DNA of 64,000 nucleotides from Triops longicaudatus. Taxonomy: Eukaryota; Arthropoda; Branchiopoda; Notostraca; Triopsidae. Location of the stretch: assembly GCA_022885665.1 (NCBI GenBank), contig JAGQDJ010000041.1:1-64000 (forward strand), given 5' to 3'. A program made the translations under genes and the position numbers. A model generated the notes under the pieces. The model was not told where the DNA came from and did no database searches. It was given only the letters and a program-made list of their open reading frames with translations. Within the stretch, counting starts at the first letter, position 1; each line of letters opens with the position of its first letter. This document shows positions 35,575 through 49,325 of the stretch, piece by piece.

Positions 35575-38500
35575 TTGGGCTATGGATCTTTGACAAGACT
35601 GTATGGTGTATTCCACACCCCAGAATGGGCAGCACGAAACCTTTATTAATCGTTATCAAAATAGAAGCTAGCAGCATGATTATCATATGCACATCGAGGA
35701 CACACGGTTAGCACCTCTTTTCGGATAAGTGGTAGTAATGCGAGCCGATTGTTGGGAGATAATTCATTTACAATCATAATCTCGCACACTCCTACAATTG
35801 ATATTTTAAATATTAGTTATGAGATCCACTCTAGACTGTTATAATGAGTAAGGTAGAGGGCACAAAGATGCAGGAGCGTTGCGAGGGTGTTTTCATTGGG
35901 GGTGGAGCCTTAATTATACCGACTGTACTTGACGATTTTACCGACTCGAGTACGATACTTCCTTACCGAATCGGCTTTCGACCAAATATTAGGGGGGCAC
36001 CCTTACCCCCTCCCCCTCTCGCTACTCCCCTGCAAAGATGGTATTGTCAAAGTTACCATTTAAGAACTACGTTGTACAATCCTGAAAGAACTTTATTTTT
36101 AAATTCAATTTATTCGTAAAAAGTGTTCCTAATAAGGTTTTCGCAGCACTCGCTAAATGCAATGTAAGTCTCTAGTTGACTTTTATGTCTAGATTTGATT
36201 CTTTAACGGCTCTATAACAATGCTTCTAGATGTTACAGAAGTCGGTACAGGGTGTTGCAATATGACAAAGACGGTTGCTTTGTTTCTTGGCTGTGTGATT
36301 TTTTTTTACAAAACGAATTAAAAGTGGGTAAGGTTTCCTTGAATTTTGCCTTATTCTGATTTGTCGTAACACGTGGAAGTACACTTTCCTGTGACGTGCC
36401 GAGTATTGATGCGTAGTATGTCAGTTGCCGTTGGATTTTCGGATGTGTCCTATTAGATACTTGAAGGTTAAACAAGTTTTAGCATTAAAACGGAGCGAGA
36501 AGAGTGTTCTCCGTCAATCAATAACTAGGGTTGAAGGTGGTCGAAAGGATCCCTTGGGTCGGTCGGGGGCTTCAATTTGTTACCACTTTCCTTCCTTTTC
36601 TCTTTTTCTTTCATCTCTCAGACGAACTGGGAATTGAGCACACTTTTTCATCGCTCCAAAGCTCCCTGTCGTTTGGAAAAACGAAAACCCGTACATGAAT
36701 CCATAAAAAAATGTGAAGAAGACGGAGGAAAAGTTTCGGAATGGCTCAAGTTGGCGATATGGATGGACTTATTATTGAACCGCAAACAATTGCTAGTCTT
36801 GCCGAAGCTCCCGTTACGGCCTTAAGTTACCGTTAATAGAGAAGCACGCGTGATGTACAACGAGTCGCTTAATGGATTTGGCTAACAATAGATTCAGGCC
36901 ACGGTCATCCGATCTGTAATAGACAGTATAACCGAACTGGGTGAAACTAAATAGCGTGAGCATACACAGACGCGAACAGTGGACTTGAGAGATATGGTAA
37001 CAGTAGCACATGGCTCCGAAGGGTATGGCTCTTAACCCACATCCGCCCTCTTCCCCATAGCCACCCTCGGGCTATGCTAGCCCAAGTGAGTAGCGTTGCT
37101 TCCGGCGAAGGACACCCAAGCGTTTCTATTATACTCCGAGCATAATCAGAGTCTTAATTTTGCTGGCGTAGAGCTATTGGAGGAAACGGCTGTGAGGGAT
37201 TTTAGGAAGATATATAAATAACTTCTTCTCAATCCTCCCCTTTTCCCATCCTCTCTTGGCATCACTTCCGTCGCTCCCAAGTCGCAACATCATAGAAATC
37301 TTTCATTGCTATACCACGCTGACACAGACGTCCCCAGGCGCTATTTAGTGTACGTCTCCACGAGAAATGCATCGGAATTTCATATCATCTGCAAGGTATT
37401 TTTTAAAGGCTTATTATGTTGCCAAATATCCAGAGGTAATTTGGTGAAGGGTGCCGCTCAGAGTCTCAAGATTGGCAGCCGGGGTAATCAAGTGGAAAAG
37501 CTGCGTCAACAAGGCACTATGTCCCTCTACCTCTCTTCTCCACTTCCTCCACAGTAAAGCATTCCCTCCGCTTCAGTACGACAACAATTTTTTTCCCCTT
37601 TTCGTCTTGTAAATAATATCTGGAGAGTGGGTTAGCAGTAGGGGTTTATGGTCGGTCGTAACGTGTACTACGGGCCTTGAAAGTGTAAACGGACCTTGAA
37701 AGAACTTACTTGGGTTTGCTTAGGTTTCTTCGTTCACCCTCGGGTAATTCAAGTCAAGCAATTCATGGGGCTTTTTAGAGTTGTGCATCGAGACGATGTG
37801 GTAAAAACGGCAATTCGGAACTGGAGGAAAATGCAGTGGATGTACAGCACACGAGATCTTAATCTGTGTGACAAGTAGCGTGTAAGAAAAAGCCGAATGT
37901 TCGCCCCACGTAGGCCCTGAGGTGAAAGAAGTGACTGCAACGGAGTATGGTTGGGCGAAAGGCAGAAGAAAGGTAGGGTACTAGAATTGTAGCCAAGGGG
38001 CTTTTTGGATCGAAAGGAAGTAGGGAAAGCTGGGAGGCAAGATATGGGTGGAGGAAACGAAAGGTAAAGCAGCTTGTAAGAAGAGAAGCGACGGGAATGT
38101 TTATTGACTTGGTAGTCATCAGGCATGCAGTTTTTTTTTTACTTTCGTTTTCGAGTTTTCTGCTTTGACTTTCCGCAGCCACAAGTTACTGCCAGGCATG
38201 CGGAGACCCTGAGTCTTGAATCGGTGAATTTGGGAAAACAGTGCAGCCAAGTCGCTTATTGCCGACTAACTAACGAAAAAGCAAGTACCACATAATGCAC
38301 GAGCATCAGATCTTAGAATGGCTCAAAACGTTATCAGAATGGTTCAAATTATATCAAAAGAACAAAATCGATTGAATTCCTACTCCTGGGTTGCTGTGAA
38401 GTAGCCTGTAGATTTGTGAAGTTGCATGTTTAATGCGTGCACCAAGTTTACGGTATGCAACTGAAATGTGGGTGTAGAGACGAGTACTAAGGATGGAGGC

Positions 38501-41500
38501 TGAATTATGCTAGGCAAGTCAACAGAATTTATGAAAACTGAAGGGATTCAGGGCACAATGGGAATGAGCCGTTTAGTACAAATGAACAACAGTACCATTT
38601 GTGAAATATATGACTTACATAAGCTTTTCCGCTGTGCATCACAAATACAAAAAAAAAATGCTTTTAGGATCCTTCTCTGAAGGGTTACGCAGAATGTTTT
38701 TGTAAGTTCAATTTTAAAAAGTACGTTATAGCAAGTGTACTTGGAAGTGTTGTTTGGAGTAAAAATGAGTAACATACGCGGATGTAGCCAGTGGATTGCT
38801 CACATGAAAAATACAAGCAAACGCTTGGCATGGTACTTCAACGGAGCTTCCGGTTACTCTTAGGGCAACCTCGAGTTCTCCTGGAAGCGTTCGACAGATC
38901 CTTGTCGTTTCACGGATGTACTACTGCACATATGCTTCGTTCTTTGTACCCATGAGAAGGGTAACAAAACAGCGTCTCTTTAAGACATTCACCTCGGGGG
39001 TGTGTGGGGGTTTAGTGGTCCATGTACAGTCTGTGAACGACTCAGGGGACTCCTGTTGTAAAAATTTCTTGATACATAACGCTTTTCTTTCCCACTTTCT
39101 GGATCTGCTTGCAAGCTCTGAGTAAGCTCCAACATTAAACTTCAACAGTATTCATATCTTTCCTGAAATCAAACCATAACTTTCGAAAGATTAGTCAGTA
39201 AAACAACAAGATCGTAGAGAAATTTGGGGATAGTTTTTTTTTCGAGTTTGTACGCTAAAATTTCGTTATGGCTTGGGGTTTTGTTTTAATGCCCGAGCTA
39301 ATGATGAAATTTTTGCAAGGTAAAAGCAGGCTTTTCCGGCTATTGACATGCTCCACGCGCCGAAGCTGATCGCTGAGACCAAGAAGCATCGATTTGCTGG
39401 GGTCTGCCAAAGTGGCAGCCATCCCTGTCGCTTCCCTTGCCTTGTGGGAGTCTTGGGGATGGTGGGAGGCTTACAAGCCTCTGTCATTTCTTTCTTTTTT
39501 TTTCTTTCGTTTTTCGGCCACAGGAATAAGAACAGGTTTCTTTGATGCCTTTTTCTTCTTATGGCAGTTCGGTACGCTCACATGCTGGTCTGGAAGACTC
39601 AGCTTTCCCTAGACACAAAAGCTTGTGTGGGGGGGGGGGGGCTTACGACGAATGAAGACGAGCCAATATTTCAGTAGAGTTCACAGGCAAAATACAGGAT
39701 ATTGCAACGGAGTTGTTACACTCCGATTATTCCAATTCATATCAATAAACCCAGCAGAGCTGATCCCTCCCATATCATCGTCTCAGGTCTCCTTTTTTTG
39801 ACAATGCGGAAATTTTAATTGGTAAAATCCATCTCTGTTCATTCATTGTCACCTCAAGCAAACTTTTCAAAATCGATAATTGCTTTTCGTTAACAAAAAG
39901 ATTCGTGTCTGAACCGGTGTGGTCTGTTTCGAATCTCGTGAAGTTCTTCTAGAATTCTAAGATGATTGGATACTGGAAATATTGGCTATTAGAACTAGGA
40001 GCAACATTGTTTTTTCGGTTGCAAGAATACGTTTTTGTTTGAGTTATGTTTTATATTTGAGAGAAGCATAGTGCAGTGGAATGTGTCTTATCAAGTTACC
40101 TTTTAATGCGTATCATTAATTATCTGTAATGTGCATCGCGACCGAGAGAGATCCTAGTAGTAAATGTTGCAATCCAGGCCATTCCGAAGTTCCAATGTTT
40201 GTCACTGAGAATCTGACTGTACAGCTGAAGACTTGTGAACCACAAATGCAGCACGTTCCTTTGTTTGAAACATCCTTTTCTATTCCAAGAGCTTGAAAAA
40301 TACTGACGGATAAACGGTCTCTTAAGTTTCGAAGTTCGGATAATCCATGTTGCAAAATAAGGGTTATCGTAGACACTGTTAGTAAGTCATATAGCATTGG
40401 TAATTCGCGTTAACTAAGAGAATTTTTCACAATAGAAACTACGAAACTTCACACCTCTACTTGCGCCATCCATCGCACCCTGTACTAATTAATACCTGAA
40501 ATAATTGATCTTCTCGACTTACTTTTACCGGGTAACAACACCATAAAGGTTGAGTTTTAAATGCCGCTGTTTCGGGAAGCTTTGGATATTTCCATTCATT
40601 GCTTCAAGTTTCATTCGATTACCCGGATTTTTTTGTGTATGAAATTGTTAACTAGGCTAGGGTTTAATAAACAACACGGTTTTAAAATCCACCCTGAAAT
40701 CTTAAGCTAAACGTGAACTGAAGACCTAGTAACAGGCCTCTGCTTACAAAGTCCTATACAATTAAAAAAAAATCTTTAAAAATTTACTTGATAGTACTGT
40801 ACAAAGCTGAGAAGTTTTGCGGATTCCAAATCTTCAAAAGAGACAACTCTTTCCTAGTCTAATCACAGCTTAACGGTACACGCTTTTATTGTGTCCTGTA
40901 GTTGATCGGTAGATTTTTTTAAGCGCGATTTTACGGGAAGGGAATTCTTGAAAACCACTTAAAGCTAGGAGAAAATTATTGAGATACATTTTCCAATGCA
41001 TCTGGGTTACGAAGAACATTGGCGAAAGTAGTGGCCTTGACCGGTCGATAACCTGATTTGATCCCTGAACCAAGAATAGGAATTAGAATTTGTGTTAAAT
41101 GTTTTTTTTTCGGTAGTGATGAAACAGAATTTTCGAAGAATTTTGGCCACTTGAATTCCTGTACCTTAACCTTGCATGTTACTCATCGAAACATTGCATT
41201 TTCTCCAGTGAAGTTCATTGAATCCGTTGCACACTTCAACTGCCTTCTTTCTTCGGAGGAAAAGTTCACGGTTGCAAATCGGCAATAAAAACTCTCTGGT
41301 GCTGTATAACAGCACAAACTTGGCAGTTGGCATAAAGAAGTTGACCCTAGTGTCCGTGTACAGACTGTTATGCGAGTGTTATGTGTATACGTATGAACTT
41401 ATTTTTCTGGCTGTGATGCCAGGGATCAATAAAGATGCTGCCTACGACGACTGTAGGATCTATATGCCATATATAGGGACCCATTAGTAAAAGACCTTCT

Positions 41501-42371
41501 TTCTATCGGCCAGTATACAGACTGGTAATAAGACAGTGAGCATTGGAGCCAATAGACGTGATGAGGTAGGGTTGTTGTGGAGGGGAGGCTGGGAACGGCT
41601 TTTTTATTCTTTATTCAGATCATGTACAGTATTTGGGAGGGTCTTGGGGAACGGATTTATATCTTGCATGGGAAAGGGGTTAGGTGTGTGGGTGGAGGGT
41701 GTGAAAACCCCCTTGAGGTCTATCTTTGGAATCCATGAGTGTGGAAGCAAATAAAAGAGAAAGATGATGAGGCGCTATAAGCAAGAGGAAAGTTGTAGAA
41801 AAGCTATTAACCTCGCTGCTGCGCCCGCAATCGGTGAATGCCATGCAACCGCACCGGGCTTTGCGTGTGATTAATATCTTCCATAAGGAAAGGTGTTCCT
41901 TTTCAATCCCGGGACCTGGTAAGATGAGCAATGGTCTTATATACATGAAAATAGATAAGCATTTGGCGATTTACTGCCGTTTTGCATGATGTTTGTGGAA
42001 GGGAATGTCAAACTCGCACAGGAAAAGGGTAAAAAACGGCGTTGAAATTGAATTCCGTGAAAGATGTCTGATCCTTGAGCTGAAAAAGGAGGAAAAACGG
42101 AGAGGGCACTCCTGTCGCTTTGTAACAAGTTGCTATTCAGGAACCAATTTGTGTAGTGCGAACGTAGGTCCCAGCCACTTGGTAAGTTGTTTATTTTTGC
42201 ATCTTTTGTTTGCGTATATCTGGAAAGAAAACATACGCGGCTCCGTTTAGCTTGTTTATCGACTATAGATGGAATTAGTAAAGACGTATTCTTATCCGTG
42301 AAGGCATTTGAATGTTATGAGAATCTGGTGTGTTTAGGAGTGAGCGGAATTTGCAGTCTGTACTTTACAAA

Positions 42372-42530
42372 CAGGCTGGTAGCCGAGGAGACTAGGTGGT
42401 TAACTCCCTTACCCCACATCATATATTTTACTTCGTAATGCTGAAGATAGGCGAAAACCAAATGTCCAGTTAAATTGCATATTGACACTCCACCCCCACC
42501 CCCTGAACCCAATTCCTGGCTACGGTACTG
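42372..42530 (+). mobile_element. hAT-like MITE with 8-bp duplication
   Basis: A 159-bp element starts CAGGCTGGTAGCCGAGG and ends with the reverse complement of CAGTACCGTAGCCAGG. TTTACAAA (42364-42371) and TTTACAAG (42531-42538) flank it, an 8-bp duplication with one mismatch, as expected of hAT insertion. The inner part (GGCGAAAACCAAATGTCCAG, TTGCATATTGAC, C-rich) is shared with 30275-30415 and, inverted, with 58056-58205. Confidence 0.82.
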
Positions 42531-42650
42531 TTTACAAGCTTCCTTTTGGGAAAGGGGAAAATGACATGTTACATACTTTGCGTAACTTTTTTTTTGTTGC
42601 AAAATTTAAACAATACTTAATTTAAGTCTTCCAGTTTTGTATGTTATATA

Positions 42651-43184
42651 CTTTGGTACCCTATTTAACGAACGCATTGTACAGCGAACAAATTGTACAA
42701 GGAACTCGCGCGCGAGCGAAAATGTGAATCGCACAACGAAGTCAGCCTCTTGCAACGAACTGCTTTGAGTGAGCAAAAAAGTTTTTAAAATTGGCAGTTA
42801 CGTTTCCCAGTCTGCACGCATGCATTGTAGACGGAACTTGGCTTCCCCACGCCAGATAGTTGCTAAGAAATAGCCTGCTTGCGTACTTCTGTTTGATTAC
42901 CTAGTTTTAGTTTTATTTCTAGTATAAGTGGTGCTTAAATGGCACCAGAGATTTCTGGTAATAAAAAGAACGGAAATAAATTTCATCTGACAAATAGGCA
43001 GATAAGCGTATGAGAAGCGTTTTCCGATTTATAAATCAACTTTTTCAGGTTTCGGTCCGGGATCAGGAACGGATTAAAATTGTTTGCATTGAATCTTATG
43101 GGAAATAGCGTTTCTTATCATGAACGCTTCTTAAACCGAACGCCATCCAGGAAAGGATTAGGCTCGTTAAACCGGGTACCACTG
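42651..43184 (+). mobile_element. Tigger-like nonautonomous element, copy 2
   Basis: This 534-bp element is bounded by TA on both sides (42649-42650, 43185-43186). The left end CTTTGGTACCCTATTTAACG is a decayed form of the right end, which reads CAGTGGTACCCGGTTTAACG on the - strand. The left 150 bp match 29930-30085 closely. Inside the right half, TTTCGGTCCGGGATCAGGAA and TTGAATCTTATGGGAAATAG resemble subterminal sequence of known Tigger/pogo elements. No transposase remains. Confidence 0.82.
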
Positions 43185-45515
43185 TACATAGCCTACCTAC
43201 GGTGATACCATAGGGCTAAGGTTAGATAAGGTACCCGAGTGGGCACACCAAGATTTCCGAATGGTGCATTTTAAGGCCAAGAAATGGTTCTCATGCCTGA
43301 GATTCTTTCTCTGCATTAGCGACTCCGTCCGCAACATTCAAAATATCCAGATTATAAGCTTAGGGTTTCTACGAGTTTATTTTGTGTAAAACGACGCTTC
43401 TAAATTTTGAAGCAGCGACTTAATATTTGTACATTCGTTCTATTATTAGACTCCAATGATGGTCATACCGTTCTATAGTTTGTTTTTGCTGAGCATGTTA
43501 GGTTAAACTGCCCTAGAGGAAGTGCTGCGGGTAAAAAAAAAAGTGAATTGAGCCGTGTTGCATTCCGAGAAGGCAGAGTGGCACGTATTTAAAGTGGCCC
43601 CATGGAATGCATAGACTTTTTTCTGTCAACCAGTCTGACAGTGTGTTTATTTTCACGCAGCGGGATGTAAGTGAGGAACGTTTGGAAATTTAGGAATTTT
43701 TCTTCCGTAAGTAGATTTGACTAACAACATGCGTGGACAGATGAATATGAAAGAGGAAGAAGTTCTCGTAATGAAGATAAGTGTAGATATTTTAAGCCGA
43801 AAAGGAGGATTTCTCGGAAACGAGTAAATTGACCACTCGAATCCCAGGTTACACGCGTCGCAGCAAGCTGTGCAAGAAACGAGTCTCCCCTCCCCTCCCC
43901 ACCCTTCTTCACCCATGTTTCCCCTGGGATCTCCTGGCCGGCCACGCGTAGGATGTTTCTTGTCTTGTACCCGGCTAGTTTTCCGGCGAGAGAAAAACAT
44001 ACGTGAATACATCCCAGGCGCTTGGATTGGCGGCTGACGCAAAAATGTCTACAACAATAGTAAGAAAATCTGTTGTTATCTTTGCGTTTATTCCTTTTGG
44101 AAGAGTCGTTGCTTACTGTCGTGTTATCGGTCTGTTTCACTTATTCAAATTCATTCACCTTTTCCGCAATGTGCACGAGAGACATTCAGAGCATCATGGT
44201 TCAAATGGAGAACCATTATCTTATTCATCTTTGAATGTATTGTATTCTTTAGCGTTCGTTGATTTATCTAGCTCTTTCAGAGCAGTTTCTGATGCAGGAA
44301 TCACAAAGGTTGTTCAATCATGGGTGCCGGTATGCTCTCTTCGCCTGTAAGCTTTTGCTGAGACTACTGTTTCAGCATTTTTCATTTTGCAATAGCTTGA
44401 CTGGGCAAGTACGGAGATTGCGTCGATTGTTGACAACGGTGGTGCTCACGATGCACCGTTTTAATTCCAAATAATGTGCACACAGTGTGCAGTGTCATCT
44501 AACTACTACCTAGAAAAAGTAATAGTCGATCGGGGTCTCACATGGTAAGTTCATTTAAACCGATGGTTTAGAATAATTCGCGAAGGCTTTTTCAAACTAG
44601 ATAACAGCGTTAGCACTGAAAAACGTAACGAGGTTTTGTGGTAGACAGATTTTTGTGATTGGTTTTTCTTTAGTGATAAATTCCAGCTGCCGTGGTTCTC
44701 ACTCATAGAAAATCAATCAGGTGAAGCAAAAAAGCCGTGGGGAGTTTCATGGTAAAGTTTTCGAAGAAGCTCCTGTTAATTAATCAAAGAATAAAGGGAA
44801 CGGTGATTTTTTGCAGACGACTGTCGAACGTGAACTGTCTGAAGTTAAAGATCCATTCAAATCCCTGAAACGCACCGAAAGTATGCACATAAAGTAGGCA
44901 TACGCTTCCGAGTCTGTTGTGTAATTTACTTTCAAAACACTATAGAATGTGTAGTATTGCGACGCAGTTTTTTCCATGTTTCTGTCTCGTCGTTGCATAA
45001 TCCAGATTATTTTTGCACACAAGGAGCGACTGCAAAATACAAGGAAATATTATTAGAAGTTGCTGTTCGTTAAAAAGTTAATCGCTTCTACTGTTTTCTG
45101 AAAGATCCTTGGGTAACCTCTTTATTGATTTCCATAGCGTTTTTACTATTTGGGTTTATAGAGTTCTTACAGGTCCTTATAATATCAACGTAGTACTTGT
45201 TAGTACAAAGCTATCATTCATTATGTAAGCGATAACTAAAGTAAAAGAATGATTTTTCGGCATTACTATTTATTGATATAAATTACGTCCCTTAGTGCTC
45301 AACAACAACTTTACGATAAGTTGTTACTTTCATTTACGACATGTAAATTTGCATTGTTGGTGAAATGCTTCAATCAGGTCGCAGTGAACTATGTTTTGTT
45401 CCGAGACTAGACTGGAATTGAACTTCCGCTGCTCAGGTGGTCTTTCTTGTGCTTTCTTGTTAGGATCTAAGGATGTATCAAATAGCTTGCTCAACTGTAA
45501 ACAAATTTGGTAGCG

Positions 45516-45773
45516 ATGAGCAAGTCAGTCAGCCAATTTGCGTACCCTTTTCATGCGAAAGCGAGGGAAAAACGTAGTTTACAGGAGGCGATCTCAGATG
45601 TGCGCAAGGAGCTTTTCGAGTTGGAAATGGGGGGCAAGGAAAGAGGACCGACAATTGCATTTGAATTGCCACATAACGCCATCACACAAGAATTAAAAAA
45701 AGAAGCTATGCATGTCATAATCCATCAAGCCTGTCATGAGCTGGCCTGCAAATCAGCTTATCAAAAATTTTGA
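45516..45773 (+). CDS. Hypothetical 85-residue ORF
   Basis: I do not recognise this protein. An ATG with a purine at -3 (GCGATGA) opens 85 residues with even amino-acid use: a central charged helix (REKRSLQEAISDVRKELFEL) likely able to form a coiled coil, a glycine-containing linker, and a His/Cys-bearing C-terminus (MHVIIHQACHELACKSAYQK). No signal peptide or membrane segment is visible. A donor-like GAG|GTGAGA follows the stop by three bases, so it might be an exon whose frame differs from the one assumed. It lies on the same strand as the NALF-like exon, 10.5 kb downstream. It could be a small gene, a decayed transposon-derived ORF or chance. Confidence 0.3.
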   Translation: MSKSVSQFAYPFHAKAREKRSLQEAISDVRKELFELEMGGKERGPTIAFELPHNAITQELKKEAMHVIIHQACHELACKSAYQKF

Positions 45774-48700
45774 GGTGAGATAAAGAAGGGGCTACAAACT
45801 CCGTAAATAACAAAAAGTTACAAATCGAAGTACTTAAAAAAAAGCTCAGACCCAAGTCGATTTTCTATGGATCCAAATGTGAAGCATGTTTTTGTGGTAC
45901 AATTCGCGAATAAAAGGAGCGCCCGAATAAGAGTTGGCCTGCAGGTGTACGAACCTTGCCTCTGACGTCAACACTTCCCTCTGTTGTCCAGTACTATTCA
46001 TCGTCGTGTTGCGAGACCTCACAGCACTGACCGCTTAACTAGGCAACGATTCTCTAGGAAATCCCCCATTTTTCTGTGTCTCATGTTCTTCGTCGTCGCT
46101 GTGAGGTGTTTAAAGTACCACTAAGAAAACCGACGTTTTGAACGCGAGGAGTTAAGTGTGTGGCTGTACTCACAATGCTGCATATCGCCATGATCTGCTC
46201 GGCCCTCTTTTCCTATTGTTCAGCACCGTTTTCCTGACAGGCTGTCAGTAGCACAAGTCAGGAAAGCTCTTTGTTCGAGAAGTAGTTTCTTAAATCTCCC
46301 ATTTTTGCCACCCTTGCGTACTTTTGTCATAGGTGTGAATAGGCGCTTGAATGTTTACAATTAAGGCTAGTATAGCCGAAGGCGATTTTCTTAAAAATCG
46401 AATAATCCTTACACAGCACTCGGGCGTTTAATTTCTTTTTAGTAACTTGGTGTTGTAAGCTATCCTAACGTGTAAGTATATTTAAGTTTCTGAGGTTTGC
46501 AAGGGGCAATCAAGACTTAAGTGTTTTCTTACATACATGTTTTTATGTGGAATTTCTGATCCAGAAAACGCTGGTCATTCTACTTTTTAATGGTTGGTTA
46601 GCGCACTCCGTATCAAGTGATAAACGTGATATCGATAAAACTTTTCGCCTATAAAATACGCCTTGAAGAGATAATAAATACGAACACTCACAGTGAATGC
46701 GCATTCATTGCTGACAAATCTGCGTCTATGTGAAGTTTCAAGTTTCTGATTAAGTGGTGGCACACATACAAGAAATTGATATGATTTAATAGAAGATATA
46801 CATCGTGTAGACTCCGTGGACGAAAATTATAGAGGAGATAAACAACATAAAGTTAATTTTAAGGTTGGAGAAAAAAATTAGGTGACCTTCCAGAGCTTCT
46901 GTCAAGTTATGGGTTTCGTTATTTTTAAATAATACATACTTAAAAGCACTGCGTGTGACCATATGTCACATCGGAAAGCTAGTGGTCTGAGTAAGAAATT
47001 CTGTGATAATTAATGGTTAAATCCTCTTCATTATATTTTTGTATACACATACTCTACTGTATACAACTAGCGCCATGTTTATGGCAGTCGCAGGGTAGTT
47101 TTTACGTATTAGAAAAGTGGGAGAAACTTCTTTTTTATCCATGTTTAGCTCCAAAGAACCGGTAAGGAACCCTCTGGTGAAGAATACCATTGAATGTTGA
47201 GAGGGATAAATCGACTAACGTGTAGAAAGACGAACGAACCCTCGTGTAAAGGGCGTGGGAACTTGTATCTTACGAGGGTCGTCTTCATCCATGGTAGGCT
47301 AATCTCTTGCACCTTTGTCCAGGTTGCGTGTCTGCAAGGGTGATGAAAAGCATGTGTTAGATGGCCATACCAGAAGCTGCAAATCTGTTAATAGTGATAG
47401 TAATCCTTTTCGTGATTTGGCAAGGTGGTCTCAATTTTTCTCCATGGAATGTTGCTTTACCGTGAGGCGTGTCTAGGATGTCCCGGTACATGTATCTTTT
47501 TTTCCTTTTTTTATTTCTGAAGGTGCTGCGCACTTATCGAAAGCAAATGTTTATTGGAAAGGTTAAAGTAATATTTTTTTACATTGATATAATGAAAAGG
47601 TAGTCGAGTTTCGTTTAATTAACATGTATGCTGACAACGAAGTTTTCGAAAAAATTTTATTGTTTTCCCTAAATCGACTTTGAAATACTCCCATGTTTTT
47701 CGCCCATAAGATAAGGGAGGTATAAACTACCTGTAAGTCTTCGCAGACCCGTTACGCTATAGCATTCTTCTACGTTAAGATGTAGGCAGACTGTTAAGAT
47801 TAACTAGGCTACTATCCGTCTGAATGTTTCGCAGTTTTTTGGCGCCTAATATCAAATACAGCTCCCATCCAGGAATACTCCTGGAAAACTTCGAACAGTT
47901 GTACCAGTAATATTTTTTCTGAGGATTCCCACACTGACCAATAGGTGCCAACTCTACGAAAAGATACGTAGATTATAGGTGTCATATATTCGCCGTGTGC
48001 GTTTAGTGGTAGTCGGTTCCCTTATACCGGAGTTTCTTTTAAATTAGCTAGATCTCAAATTCACCAGTATTACTTGCGTAGTAAAAAATTAAATGCGTGG
48101 AAAACAACGGGAGGAAACCTATGGCTCAACGAAATTGCTTATAGCGTCTTTTTCGTCTGTCGCATAGTCTCTCAGGGCCCTTGCAAACCTTTCCTTGGAG
48201 GGTTTTACACATGCCGGGACTTGACTAGCTGTGAGGAAGAAAGGGCTTTGCTAAATTCTGAAATTCCTCGCAAGACGCACGAACGACACGAGAATGGGTT
48301 GGATGGGAATGGGAATAGACCTTTTCAATGTGAACTTGATTTTCCCATATTTACCTGTAAAACACTACATATACCCTATACACTTAAATGAAAACTCTAT
48401 CACGCAAAAGATCAGCCTGTTGCCGGGGAAAATTTGCTGCTTCGTGTTTTCGTGCTGCAGGACAACTTATCGATTTGCTGGAATAGAATTTTACGATGGC
48501 GCGGTGCCCGTTAATGACAACGCTCAAGTTTCGCGAAAGCGTTTTTGTCCTTTGTTCTTAGAAGTTGTAAAATCGATGATTTTCTAATATCTCTTCGCTT
48601 CAAGACTTACAGCACACAGAAAGAAAAGCACGCATTAAAGAAGACATTGCTTTATTGATACGGACGATTTTCCTGATGTGTGTATGTGTTTTTATCCTCT

Positions 48701-48980
48701 TTGTGGTAGGTACGGAGATCTAATTACCAGGCACTTAGGGGAAGTTAAAGGTACCATAATAGCTACCATTACTTTGCTTTTATAAGACATCTGATCAGAG
48801 TTGTTTTTTACGGAAACATTTCTTCTATACTTTTGAGGGTATAGGATGAATTATTGATCGGAAAGGCAAGCAAGCTCTACCCCCTTTAAGGCACCAAAAA
48901 ACGCTTCCCTGAAAAGCCACATTTGAGCGCACCGTAGGTTATAAACGTGGGTATTTTACTACTACAAGCCACGTTGCCTC

Positions 48981-48995
48981 TTAGGTTAGGTTAGG
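48981..48995 (+). repeat. Interstitial (TTAGG)3
   Basis: Three perfect tandem TTAGG units, the common arthropod telomere repeat, are followed by the degenerate TTGAGATAGG. Three units are too few to be a telomere and can arise by chance or by telomerase-mediated break repair. It supports an arthropod origin only weakly. Confidence 0.6.
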
Positions 48996-49325
48996 TTGAG
49001 ATAGGTCAGATCAAGTTCACGCTAGTGGCGCCTGGAAACGAAACGAAGAGATGTGAACACTAATGGTAGGCTAATGGTAGCCTGTGACAAACTTTGATTA
49101 ATTTTTTACGAAAATTGAAATGTCTTTTGCAAAACACCTAGTAATATTCATTGGTTTATTTGTATTCGAGCTATTTAGTATAAAAATTTTATTTCGTAAG
49201 CTCTTGGGGTGGGAAAAGTTAACAGGTCATAGAAATATACCCAAATGTAAGCCAGTCAATTCGGCTCCGTGTGAACAACATCTTCGCACACGTAACACAG
49301 AGAAGGGTAGTTGCAAAAACACCTA

